Made by a program: the position numbers and the translations under genes. A model generated the notes under the pieces. The model made no database searches. It worked only from the letters and a program-made list of their open reading frames with translations, and was not told the origin of the DNA. This document shows, in pieces, positions 25,841-34,407 of a stretch of 64,000 nucleotides of DNA. Source of the DNA: Fibrobacterota bacterium (GTDB lineage: Bacteria > Fibrobacterota > Fibrobacteria > UBA5070); the NCBI GenBank assembly GCA_016715065.1, contig JADKBN010000010.1, forward strand, positions 248,001 to 312,000, given 5' to 3'. Every line of letters begins with the position of its first letter. The stretch's first letter is position 1.

Positions 25841-28291
25841 ATGATCTATCTCACCCTGCTCCAGGTCGCCGTCGCGACCGTGGGGACTGCCGCGGTTGCT
25901 CCCGAGATTCGCATCAACCACCTGGGTTACGATGCCACCGGCCCCAAGACCGCCGTGGTGCTGGCCAATGCCGCCACGGCAGGAGAAACGTTTCAAGTGG
26001 TGGATGGCGATGGCACGGTCGCCTACACCGGAGCGTTGTCCGCGGCGCAGTCGGTTGCAGGCTGGAAAAACGGACCATGGCGCGTGGCGGATTTTTCCGC
26101 ACTGACGTCCTCGGGAATCTATCGCCTCCAGTTGATCCCCTCCGGTTTGGAATCCAATCCTTTCGGCATCGACTCCGGAAGGCTGCTCGCGATCGCTGGA
26201 CCGGCCATGGTCGGGTTCTTCAATGGCATGCGCAACACGGATGCGGGCGATCGCAAAATGGGCTACCAGGGCGAGACCGCTCGAGGGGAGCGCGACGTTT
26301 ACGGCGGCTGGTGGGATGCCACCGGCGATGCCGGCAAATACCTGAGTCACCTGAGCTACGCGAATTTCATGAACCCCCAACAGATCCCCATGGTGGTGTG
26401 GGCGCTCCTTCGTACCCAACTGCTCGCTCCCAAGGCCACAGCGGGTTTCCGAAAGCTCGCCCTGGACGAGGCCGCTTGGGGTGCCGATTACCTCCTGCGT
26501 GTGCAAGACTCCGCAGGGTACTTCTACATCAACGTGTTCGACCGCTGGGGCGCCGATCCCCGCAAGATCTGCGCGTGGACCGGAAACGCCACCGGCCAGG
26601 GCACCATGACCTCCGACTACCAGGCGGCTTGGCGCGAAGGCGGCGGCATGAGCATCGCCGCGCTGGCCTTGGCCTCTCGCACCGGCATACAGGGCGATTC
26701 CACGGCGGCCCAGTATCTGGCCGGTGCCATCAGGGGTTGGGAGCATCTCTCCGCCAAGCGCGGGCGCTATGCAGACGACGGCCGCGAGAATCTCATCGAC
26801 CATTATTGCGCATTGCTGGCCGCGATCGAATTGCATCTGGCCACGGGAGAACCCGGTTACCTGGAGGCAGCCGCCGCGCGCGCCGACAGCATCGTGGCAC
26901 GCCAGACTCCGGAGGGGTGGATGGTCAGCGACGCCGGGGCGCGGCCGTTTTTCCATGGAGTGGACGAAGGCCTTCCGATGGTGGCCCTGTGGGCCTACCT
27001 GAACATGGACGGCGGATCTCCCAGGGCCGATCGCGTCCGCCAGTGCTTGGCGAAGTCGGTGACCTGGTACCACAACCTCACGCGCGCCACCGCCAATCCC
27101 TTCCTGTACCCGAGGATGTACGCTCCGCTCGCGCCTGTCGCAGGACCCTCGGGATCTGGAAACATCGCCAAGGGAAAACGAGCCATCGCCACTTCGGTGG
27201 AAGGGGCGGGGAGGGAGGCGGACAAGGCAGTGGACGGAATCGACGGCGGCTCCAGCCGGTGGTCTTCCATCATCGAGCGCAGCAAGGCCGTGGACGAATC
27301 CCGTCATGCCCTGGTGGTGGACCTGGCGGGCCGGCACCTGCTGCAGTCGATTTCTGTCAGCTGGGAGGTGGCCAAGGCTGTGAAGTATTCCGTGTACGTG
27401 GCCGAGGACACCGCCAACTGGACTTTGGTGAAGACCATCCTCGACAGTTCCAGCACCACTTCCCACAAGATCGTGGTGGAAGACTCGCTGTGGGCGCGGT
27501 GGGTGAAGGTTTCCTGCGAACGGCGCGTCAAGGTGGACTGGGGGTATTCCATCCAGGAATTGACCGTGATGGGACAAAAGGAGTTCGAGCAGGTGGTGGC
27601 CGTGCCCGCCAAGGCGAGTTTCTTCATGCCCCACAAGAACGAAACCGAATACTGGTGGCAAGGCGAGAACGCCCGGTTGGGATCGATGGCCGCGGGACTG
27701 CTCCTGGCGCGCCACGCGAGCGATCCCTCCTGGCGGTTCGGTGCCGATTCCTTCTCGCAGGAGGCTGTCGCCCCATTGGATTGGGTGGCGGGCAAGAACT
27801 CGGAAGGAGTGAACTTCGTGTACGGCGTGGAGGGGGGCACCTATGCCGCCTACTTCGCGGGGAAGGGCAAGAACACCGTTGGAGGCATCTGCAACGGCAT
27901 CACGGCCATCAGCGACACCGACCTCACTCCCGTGTTCAAGAACGACGGCGGAGCCGACAACTGGCGCTGGGTGGAACAATGGCTCCCGCACAACGCATGG
28001 TTCCTGATGGGGCTCGCGGCCGTCCAGCATGTCCAGGAATTCCCGGAAGGCTCCGCCATCGACCGTCGGGTTCGCAAGGCGGACGGATTCCGTCTCCAGG
28101 TGGGCCCGGGACGCATCCAGGCTTTCGGCAAGGGTAACGCGAACTGGATCTTGCGGAACATGGAAGGCCGGATCGTCGCCCGTTCCCGAGGCGGGGACGC
28201 GACCTTCACGGTGGATCGCGGAATGTGGCTGGTGGAGTGGCAGGGTCCTGCAAGCGACCGCCAAGTCAGAGCCGTGGTGGTCCCCAGGTAG
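25841..28291 (+). CDS. secreted GH9 glucanase with inserted discoidin-like domain
   Basis: The product is 816 aa. After the signal peptide, an Ig-like CelD_N-type domain begins APEIRINHLGYDATGPK and leads into the (alpha/alpha)6 barrel at GGWWDATGDAGKY (Asp159 and Asp163). At about residues 440-585 a coagulation factor 5/8 type C (discoidin, CBM32-like) domain interrupts the barrel: GKRAIATSVEG, DKAVDGIDGGSSRWSS and ISVSWEVAKAVKYSVYVAED. The barrel resumes with HKNETEYWWQGENARLGS, and the general acid lies in WVEQWLPHNAWFL (Glu712). A degenerate sorting-type tail ends the protein. GH9 enzymes cut beta-1,4-glucans. It is divergent from the TonB receptor gene, with about 83 bases between starts. 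Confidence 0.88.
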   Translation: MIYLTLLQVAVATVGTAAVAPEIRINHLGYDATGPKTAVVLANAATAGETFQVVDGDGTVAYTGALSAAQSVAGWKNGPWRVADFSALTSSGIYRLQLIPSGLESNPFGIDSGRLLAIAGPAMVGFFNGMRNTDAGDRKMGYQGETARGERDVYGGWWDATGDAGKYLSHLSYANFMNPQQIPMVVWALLRTQLLAPKATAGFRKLALDEAAWGADYLLRVQDSAGYFYINVFDRWGADPRKICAWTGNATGQGTMTSDYQAAWREGGGMSIAALALASRTGIQGDSTAAQYLAGAIRGWEHLSAKRGRYADDGRENLIDHYCALLAAIELHLATGEPGYLEAAAARADSIVARQTPEGWMVSDAGARPFFHGVDEGLPMVALWAYLNMDGGSPRADRVRQCLAKSVTWYHNLTRATANPFLYPRMYAPLAPVAGPSGSGNIAKGKRAIATSVEGAGREADKAVDGIDGGSSRWSSIIERSKAVDESRHALVVDLAGRHLLQSISVSWEVAKAVKYSVYVAEDTANWTLVKTILDSSSTTSHKIVVEDSLWARWVKVSCERRVKVDWGYSIQELTVMGQKEFEQVVAVPAKASFFMPHKNETEYWWQGENARLGSMAAGLLLARHASDPSWRFGADSFSQEAVAPLDWVAGKNSEGVNFVYGVEGGTYAAYFAGKGKNTVGGICNGITAISDTDLTPVFKNDGGADNWRWVEQWLPHNAWFLMGLAAVQHVQEFPEGSAIDRRVRKADGFRLQVGPGRIQAFGKGNANWILRNMEGRIVARSRGGDATFTVDRGMWLVEWQGPASDRQVRAVVVPR

Positions 28292-28327
28292 AGGATCGAC
28301 TCGGCTGAAGCCTGGATCGAGAGACGG

Positions 28328-29791
28328 TCATCTCCCGATGGGCGCAACCACCGCATCGTTCGCCAGGCGCGCTCCGGCAGTCTTCGTGGTCCGGCCGTTG
28401 GCGAGGTAGGCGCTGGAGGACTTCGGGAAGCGTTCTCCGCGCGGAGAGCTCCGAGTGCGGATCGATACGCTCGAAGCGGGTGACTGGCCGATCACCGTGC
28501 CGTCGTTCCCCCGCGGATAGGCGCCCAGGTCTTCGCCGGATTTGCCGACCCCTTTGCAAGGCGAGGCGGTCTGCAGATGGAAATCCGATGCGCTCGCATT
28601 GACAAAAAATGGCGCAGATGAAAACGAGTGGGCGTCGAAGGGTCGGGCGGTGCGCCACGCGCCCAGGTCCGCGTAACCAACCCTGCCGTCGATGAACGCG
28701 GTGGAGCGATCGGAGGCGGGCATCGAATAGTCGTTGAAGTCGAAGGAGTAATCGGGAGTTTCCATCGGGGTGCTCTGGTACTTGCTCATGCAGATGAACC
28801 GGGAACCGATATCCTCGCCGCCGGGAATGTTCGCCGCGACATCGGCATGCACGATGTTGTTCCACACGGCCACCAGTGTGTCGAAGGGGGCTTCCGACCA
28901 GCCGAAAAACCAACTCCGCACGTTGTAGAACGTGTTGTTGTACACGTTCACGCGTTGGCGCTTGGCATTGTAGGTTCCCAGGCCCCCGATCATCATCCCG
29001 CCTCCGGAGTTGACCACGATGTTTTCGGTGATCGTCACGCCGTTTCCGCCGCCTTGCATGGGGAAGTAGAAGGCGAGGTCTCCGCCGACGATCAGGTTTC
29101 TTCGGACCAGCATGTCGTAGGGCTCGTCCTTTCCGCCGACGGCTTGGAGGCAATTGGTGAAGGTGTTGTTCTCGATCACCCATCCTTTGGTGTCGTACAA
29201 TCGCAAGGCCGGGGAGGCGTTGTCGCGAAAGTGGTTGTTGCGAAACACGCAGCTGTCGCTGTTTTCGACATTGGCCGCATCCGGGTATCCGGTGGACATG
29301 CACCGGATCACGGCCGTGTTCTCGCTGCCTCGCTCGGCGGGCATTCCGGAAAAGCCGCAGTTTTGGAACACGATGTGCCGCGTGTTCTCGAAGTAGACCA
29401 TGCCGGCTCCGACGGCCGTGTCCGCGGTTGTGAACTGAAGCCCATCGAAGGTCAGGTACGCCTTGTTGGCCAGTGTCAGGCAGTATCCGGCTTGGCCGTC
29501 GACAACTGCTGTCTCACCTGGATAGGCCTTGTAGGTGATCCTCGATGTTTCGGAAGTTCCCGATTTCGGATCGAGCTGCGCGGTCAGCTTGTAGGTTCCG
29601 CCGCGAACGAGGATGGTGTCGCCCGGAGCGCTGGCTTGCGCGGCCTTGGCGAGGCTCGCGTAGGGTTTGGCGAGCGTGCCGGCGGCTTTGTCGTCGCCCG
29701 TGGTGGCGACATGCAGATTCTTGGCCTGGGAGGTGGAAGCCAAAAGGAGCGCGAGGACTGCTCCCATGGCGGCATGCGGCGGATGTTTCAC
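28328..29791 (-). CDS. secreted right-handed beta-helix protein (glycan lyase-like)
   Basis: The product is 487 aa with a signal peptide (AVLALLLASTSQA). Residues 24-420 form a parallel beta-helix: it opens LHVATTGDDKAAGTLAKPYA, then SAPGDTILVRGGTY, and continues with Asn-rich turns such as FRNNHFRDNASPALRLY and VIENNTFTNC. This opening is typical of DUF1565/pectate-lyase-like secreted proteins. Catalytic residues cannot be assigned. The C-terminal 50 residues are basic and low in structure. The start is GTG at 29791, supported by a GGGGAG site six bases upstream. It converges on the GH9 gene with a 36-base gap. Confidence 0.85.
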   Translation of the reverse strand: MKHPPHAAMGAVLALLLASTSQAKNLHVATTGDDKAAGTLAKPYASLAKAAQASAPGDTILVRGGTYKLTAQLDPKSGTSETSRITYKAYPGETAVVDGQAGYCLTLANKAYLTFDGLQFTTADTAVGAGMVYFENTRHIVFQNCGFSGMPAERGSENTAVIRCMSTGYPDAANVENSDSCVFRNNHFRDNASPALRLYDTKGWVIENNTFTNCLQAVGGKDEPYDMLVRRNLIVGGDLAFYFPMQGGGNGVTITENIVVNSGGGMMIGGLGTYNAKRQRVNVYNNTFYNVRSWFFGWSEAPFDTLVAVWNNIVHADVAANIPGGEDIGSRFICMSKYQSTPMETPDYSFDFNDYSMPASDRSTAFIDGRVGYADLGAWRTARPFDAHSFSSAPFFVNASASDFHLQTASPCKGVGKSGEDLGAYPRGNDGTVIGQSPASSVSIRTRSSPRGERFPKSSSAYLANGRTTKTAGARLANDAVVAPIGR

Positions 29792-29868
29792 GAAGGTCTC
29801 CCCGGAGGATCGGTGTGGTGGTCAATGGTACCACCGATCCGCCCCCGAGCAATCCTCATCCGGCCAAT

Positions 29869-30909
29869 TTACCGACGATCGCCAACCGCATAATTCAGGC
29901 GGATCTGATTGCCTTCGATGGTGATGAACGTGGACGTACCGGGCTGTGCGTTTTGGCCACCGATCCGCCTGCCCGCCAAATCGAAGCGAGGGGCATCCAG
30001 GGAGCCGAGCGGAGTCCGGAGGGAGGAAACCGGTTGCCAGGCGAGGTCGATCGAACTGAGAGATTTCATCGCCAGGAACCGCGCGGCGCAGCGAGTGCCG
30101 ATGGTGACCATTCCTGCAGCCTTGTAGTGGATGCCATCGGTGGCCAGGCCCTTGGTTTCGACAGTGTCCACCCGCGTGAGTTTTTTGGTCAGGGCGATGT
30201 CGGCGGCACGGATCTTGGCGTTGTTGGTCCACATCGACTGGACGTCGATCATGGGAAGGATGACGGGGAGATCGGCGACCCCGGCCTTTTCGCGGATGTC
30301 CTTGATGAGGTTGGTGAGATTGGTCTCGTATTGGTTGGCCAGCGTCGCGTCCATGGCGTCGAATTCCCCCTGCAACCACAGGAATCCAGCCCACTTGGGC
30401 GTGTAGAGCGTGGTATCGAAGGCCGAGTTGAAGTTCTTCAGGGCGGCATCGATGGAAGCCATCATGGCCGCGTAGTAGGTTCCACCCTTGCCGCCGTTGG
30501 AGCTGGGCGGCAGCCATTCCGCAGCCTTGCCCAGATAGGTGCCGGAGCGCGCCACCTTGATGAAGGCCATCTTTTTGCCGGGGAACGCCTCCGCCAAGCC
30601 CTTCCCGAACAACAGCTCCGGTCCGAATTGGCTCGAGGTGCTCCCGAACCCCGGGCCAAGGGTGGACCATTTTTTCATCTTGGCTGCATCGCCCTCGGCA
30701 TCCAGATAGATCTTGATGTCGGCGAAGGTTTTTTTCTGGTCGGCGGAAAGATCGTTGGTGCTTGCACCCAAGCCCACCATGTTCGATTGCCCGGAGAACA
30801 GAAACAAAGGGACTTCCGTTTTGGCGGCGATTGCTTGCAGCGAGCAGGTGGCAACGATCAGCGCGGCATGGACGATTCCGGCCGGGACAGGACAGCGTGG
30901 CTTCAGCAT
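29869..30909 (-). CDS. secreted carbohydrate esterase (SASA/CE6 type)
   Basis: The product is 346 aa with a signal peptide ending about residue 29. Catalytic blocks of the sialate O-acetylesterase/CE6 family are clear: FLFSGQSNMVG (Ser42), GFLWLQGEFDAM (the WxQGExD motif) and GLATDGIHYKAAG (Asp258, His261). Such enzymes remove acetyl groups from xylan or other glycans. The C-terminus has APRFDLAGRRIGGQ, resembling the start of a sorting tail. AGGGAG lies just before the ATG. It sits upstream of the beta-helix gene on the same strand (77 bases apart), so the two are probably co-expressed on one substrate. Confidence 0.88.
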   Translation of the reverse strand: MLKPRCPVPAGIVHAALIVATCSLQAIAAKTEVPLFLFSGQSNMVGLGASTNDLSADQKKTFADIKIYLDAEGDAAKMKKWSTLGPGFGSTSSQFGPELLFGKGLAEAFPGKKMAFIKVARSGTYLGKAAEWLPPSSNGGKGGTYYAAMMASIDAALKNFNSAFDTTLYTPKWAGFLWLQGEFDAMDATLANQYETNLTNLIKDIREKAGVADLPVILPMIDVQSMWTNNAKIRAADIALTKKLTRVDTVETKGLATDGIHYKAAGMVTIGTRCAARFLAMKSLSSIDLAWQPVSSLRTPLGSLDAPRFDLAGRRIGGQNAQPGTSTFITIEGNQIRLNYAVGDRR

Positions 30910-31029
30910 TGGTGGTACTCCCTTGAGTCCCCGGAAGTTACCGTAGGTTCTCGAGTGGGGCTGGCAAAACCTGGCGTCCGTGTTGTTATCGCTACAATGC
31001 GCCTAACCAAGTCCAACTATTTTCAGGCG

Positions 31030-31710
31030 ATGATCCATTCCTCCACATGTCCCCCCGACCCGATTGCGCTGCTGGAAAATTCGTTGTTGCAGTACGGGAT
31101 CCGCATCGCTCGATGGGCTGGGTTTTCTTGCTTGCTATGCATGGCGCCGATCCAAGCGGCGGGAATTCCTCGGATCCTCGTGTTGGGTGGAGATTCCATC
31201 CCGGTGGTGTTTCCGCAGGACAACGAGAATTCCTTCGACGTGGACAGTGCTTGGTCTGTGGTCATGGGTACGCCAACGATCTCCGATCCGCGTATCCTGA
31301 AAGCCCTGTGGCCGCACGACAGCGATAGCCACTACCGGACCGGAGCATCCTCTTCCAGCACGTACGGAGCGTATCTTCTCTCGGGGAGATCGGCTGTGAA
31401 AGGTAGACAGGAATTCTCGATTTTCCATAACGGAGGATGTGACGAAATCTGGCATTTCATCCTCGCTTCGGACGGGCGATTGCTCGACAAATTCACCCTT
31501 TCGGAATCCTGCGCATCGGATGCCGACGACCATTCGTCGGGTCGGTTCGCGAGTGCGAACACGTACATAAAGGTGAGCACTTGGTACGTCGAGTACGCCG
31601 CGTTGGGCCATCCGCAGCACATGGCACGCAGGAGCACCTACTCGATATCCCCGCAGGGCAAGGTCCGGGCACGGCACAAAGAGTGGGTGAGCGCCTACCG
31701 CGTCAGGTGA
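31030..31710 (+). CDS. secreted protein of unknown function
   Basis: The product is 226 aa from ATG 31030 (ATG 30997 in the same frame is also possible). A hydrophobic stretch ending CLLCMAPIQAAG acts as a signal peptide. The mature part has aromatic/Ser-rich strands: DSHYRTGASSSSTYGAYLL, EIWHFILASDGRLL and NTYIKVSTWYVEYAALG. I do not recognise the family and see no catalytic motif. No good ribosome site is visible. It converges on the regulator gene with a 13-base gap. A longer in-frame reading extends far upstream, but only as antisense to the esterase gene. Confidence 0.6.
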   Translation: MIHSSTCPPDPIALLENSLLQYGIRIARWAGFSCLLCMAPIQAAGIPRILVLGGDSIPVVFPQDNENSFDVDSAWSVVMGTPTISDPRILKALWPHDSDSHYRTGASSSSTYGAYLLSGRSAVKGRQEFSIFHNGGCDEIWHFILASDGRLLDKFTLSESCASDADDHSSGRFASANTYIKVSTWYVEYAALGHPQHMARRSTYSISPQGKVRARHKEWVSAYRVR

Positions 31711-31723
31711 CCGTGGCTGGATT

Positions 31724-32977
31724 TCAGCGCATCGAACGGCGGACCATCAAAAGCGGCGGAATCTGGACGACGTCGCCCTTCGAGCCTTCGCGCGGGCCGG
31801 TGAGGTGCCTCAGACAAGCCGCGGCGAGTCTTTCCTCGTCGAAGTGGATGGAGGTGAGGCCGCGTTCCTGCGAGTGCGAAGCGTCGTCGAAACCGGCCAG
31901 CGCGATGTCCCGGGGCACGTCCTTGCCTTTGCGAAGGAGCCAATCCCAGGCGAGATGGGCCACTTCGTCGTTGGCCAGGATCCAGGCGTCGGCCTGCGAG
32001 GACAGGGCGTCTTCGAACAGACTTGACAATCGTTGGCACAAGGTGCGGCGCGCCAACAAGATGCCCAACCGACGCACGATGTCGTCGATGCCCGGCTCCA
32101 GCGGGGCGCCCAGATGCGAGCGCATGCGGTTGGCGTCGAACCAAAAGTCGGAGGATTCCACCTCCGGTTCGCGGTGGAGCGGAAACTGGGATTCGACCGC
32201 TTGGCAGACGAGCTTGGCCCGACCGTCCAGACCTTCCTGGATTCCTTGCAATCGGGCGTTGGACCAATGGGCGCCTTGGAACGGCGAAATCCATGCGATG
32301 CGGGTCCGGCCGGATTCGACCGCGTGCCTGGCGACGTTCCGGCCCGCGTCGAGGGAGTAGGATGTCTCGAAATACCGCAGCTTGGGGGAGGGGAAAATCA
32401 TCCCGCCTTGGGGGCGTTCATCCCACACCGCGGTAGGAAGCTCGGAATCCACAGCCCGCTCCAGCAGCCAGGCGTCCTCGCGGACGTCCCAAAGGGAGAA
32501 CACCATTCCGAGTTTGTTTGCGCTGACGGATTTCCAGTCGCCCAGTTTGCCGTCCGTGGCGAAGAACCTGTCCTCACCCGCGTAACCGACGATCTCCAGG
32601 GAGAGATTCATCCGTAGCGCCTGCAATTCGAGTTCACGCCGGAAGCGACGTGGGCGTTCGGCTTCGTGGATGGTTTTGCCGCGTGCATCACACCGGCGGA
32701 TCAGCGCGATGCGGTTGCGCTCGAGCCGTTTTGGAAAAGGCACGCGGCCGCCGCGTGGGAGCGCTTCCAGGGCTCCTTGGGCGATGAGCCTGCGAATCAC
32801 CTTTCGAAGGGTAGGGGCGCTTGCGTTGCGAAGGGCAGCGGCGTCCTCGCCGATACCGACGATGCTTCCGGGCCGCAGGAGCCCGGATTGGATTTCTTCG
32901 AGGATCTGCCGAGCGATGCGGCTGGACTTGTCGATGGACCGGACCTCCCCGAAGCAGCACAAGACATGCGAACTCAC
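31724..32977 (-). CDS. GntR-HTH / LacI-type ligand-binding transcription regulator
   Basis: The product is about 417 aa. The N-terminal winged helix (SSRIARQILEEIQSGLLRPGS, then SAPTLRKVIRRLIAQGALEALPRGGRV) is GntR-like. The remainder is a LacI/PurR-type periplasmic-binding-protein fold: GKTIHEAERPRR, then NVARHAVESGRTRIAWISPF, AWILANDEVAHLAWDWLL and VPRDIALAGFDDASHS. This AraR-like layout usually senses sugars, so it may control the neighbouring glycan genes. The start is uncertain: GTG 32977 is used here, but GGGGAGG lies further inside with no standard start 5-9 bases later. The tail is short after PPLLMVRRSMR. Confidence 0.8.
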   Translation of the reverse strand: MSSHVLCCFGEVRSIDKSSRIARQILEEIQSGLLRPGSIVGIGEDAAALRNASAPTLRKVIRRLIAQGALEALPRGGRVPFPKRLERNRIALIRRCDARGKTIHEAERPRRFRRELELQALRMNLSLEIVGYAGEDRFFATDGKLGDWKSVSANKLGMVFSLWDVREDAWLLERAVDSELPTAVWDERPQGGMIFPSPKLRYFETSYSLDAGRNVARHAVESGRTRIAWISPFQGAHWSNARLQGIQEGLDGRAKLVCQAVESQFPLHREPEVESSDFWFDANRMRSHLGAPLEPGIDDIVRRLGILLARRTLCQRLSSLFEDALSSQADAWILANDEVAHLAWDWLLRKGKDVPRDIALAGFDDASHSQERGLTSIHFDEERLAAACLRHLTGPREGSKGDVVQIPPLLMVRRSMR

Positions 32978-33116
32978 GTCCCTCAGGTACCCCGGTCCAC
33001 ACAATCTAGGGTCATCTCCGGCCTTCCCGCACTTCGTTCGCGCCAACAATGCGGTGGCGATGCGCGACGGGGGCCCCTAGCCGATTCCCGTGGGTTGCCG
33101 TAGCTTTCCTTGTCTG

Positions 33117-34364
33117 ATGACCGCTCGTCGACTGTTGCTCATGGCACCTTGCATTCTGGCAATCCTGGCTTCTTGCAAGCGCGATGAGCCTCCTCCGGTC
33201 CCGGAAAAACAGGTGGAAGTCCCCGTTCCCGCCAAATACGGCGTGCCGTTGGCGGGCGTCAAGGTGATGGAATCGCGCGTGGAGCCGGGCTCTTCGTTGG
33301 GCAGGTTGCTGGCCTCCCGCGGATTGGGCTCACCGCAGATCCATCGTGCTGCCCAAGCGTCGCAGGGAATCTGGGATCACAGGAAATTGCGCGACGGAGA
33401 TTCCGTTGCCTTTTTCCTGGATTCCGCCAACGGTGGACTTCGGCACATGGTGCTGCGCCCGGATCCCTTCCACTGGATCCGCTTCGACATGGATTCCATC
33501 CCGAAGGTGTCGGCCATCCGCCGCCCTGTGGATACCGTTCGGCGGGAGCTGCGCGGAAGCATCGAGAGCTCGCTGTGGAACCTGTTGTCGGCCAAGGGGG
33601 GGGCGCCCTCGCTGATCGGTAGGGTTTCCGATATTCTGGCGTGGCAGGTGGATTTCTTCGCGCTCCAACCTGGTGACGAAATCTGTCTGATCTACGACGA
33701 GCTTTGGGTGGAGGGCAGGCTTGCGGGAGAGGGCGACATCCACGCCGTTTCGTTTCGGCAGGGGGATTCCATTTCGCGGGATTTCCTGTTTCGCCACGGC
33801 GACCTGGACGGCTACTACGACGAGCTGGGCCGGCCCAACCGCAGGGCGTTCCTGAAAGCCCCCTTGCAGTATTCGCGCATCAGCTCGCGATTCACGGGGG
33901 CCCGCATGCATCCGGTGTTGCGGATCGTGAGGGCGCATTTCGGGGTGGATTACGCCGCACCCTCCGGAACACCGGTGGTCGCCCTGGGAGATGGCACCGT
34001 GATCCAGAAAGGCTGGGCGGGCGGAGGCGGGAACAGCCTCAAGATCCGCCACGGCAACGGATACATCACAGGATACATGCACCTGAAAGGTTACGCGTCG
34101 GGATTGCGACAGGGCTCTCGGGTCCGTCAGGGCGACTTGATCGGATACGTGGGATCCACGGGACTCTCCACCGGTCCGCACCTCGATTTCCGGGTCTGGG
34201 ATGGGTCTCGCCCGATCGACCCCCTGCGCATTTCCAGCCCACCCTCGCCGCCCTTGCCGGATTCCCTGCGGGCGGTTTTCACCATGGGGATCGAACCCCT
34301 GTTGGCCATCCTGGATGGCCGCGACAGTGTCGCAGCCGGCAAGCAGGTCGCGAAGTCGCCCTGA
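33117..34364 (+). CDS. M23-family murein peptidase lipoprotein
   Basis: The product is 415 aa. The signal ends in LAILASC, a lipobox, so it is likely membrane-anchored. The N-terminal half contains a MepM-type domain (SLGRLLASRGLGSPQIHRAA, LRDGDSVAFFLD). The M23 domain shows RAHFGVDYAAPSGTPVVALGDG with the HxxxD metal ligands, then GYMHLKGYASGLRQGSRVRQGDLIGYVG. The final motif reads GPHLDFRVWDG where most active enzymes have HLH, so a zinc-ligand His is replaced by Asp. It may cut peptidoglycan cross-links or serve as an inactive regulator. The ATG at 33117 gives the signal peptide; a 27-base upstream extension is possible. Confidence 0.88.
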   Translation: MTARRLLLMAPCILAILASCKRDEPPPVPEKQVEVPVPAKYGVPLAGVKVMESRVEPGSSLGRLLASRGLGSPQIHRAAQASQGIWDHRKLRDGDSVAFFLDSANGGLRHMVLRPDPFHWIRFDMDSIPKVSAIRRPVDTVRRELRGSIESSLWNLLSAKGGAPSLIGRVSDILAWQVDFFALQPGDEICLIYDELWVEGRLAGEGDIHAVSFRQGDSISRDFLFRHGDLDGYYDELGRPNRRAFLKAPLQYSRISSRFTGARMHPVLRIVRAHFGVDYAAPSGTPVVALGDGTVIQKGWAGGGGNSLKIRHGNGYITGYMHLKGYASGLRQGSRVRQGDLIGYVGSTGLSTGPHLDFRVWDGSRPIDPLRISSPPSPPLPDSLRAVFTMGIEPLLAILDGRDSVAAGKQVAKSP

Positions 34365-34378
34365 GAGGCGGTGAGGTC

Positions 34379-34406
34379 AAAAGGCCGGGAGCGGGAATCC
34401 CGCTCC
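34379..34406 (-). terminator. probable terminator for the epimerase gene
   Basis: On the minus strand GGAGCGGG (34406-34399) pairs with CCCGCTCC (34395-34388) around a 3-base loop. CGGCCTTTT follows. The hairpin lies in the 43-base gap between convergent genes. Its T-run is short and separated by a few bases, so confidence is moderate. Confidence 0.5.
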
Positions 34407-34407
34407 A

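Noticed and set aside
25532..28264. A 910-codon open frame on the minus strand opposite GH9
   Set aside because: It is antisense to GH9 and has no domains; the TonB-receptor gene begins in a different frame.
33220..33270. KYGVP in the M23 lipoprotein as another Tyr-Gly substrate of the radical SAM enzyme
   Set aside because: It is a single occurrence at the start of a known peptidase N-terminal region, with no repeats, and lies 29 kb from the enzyme.
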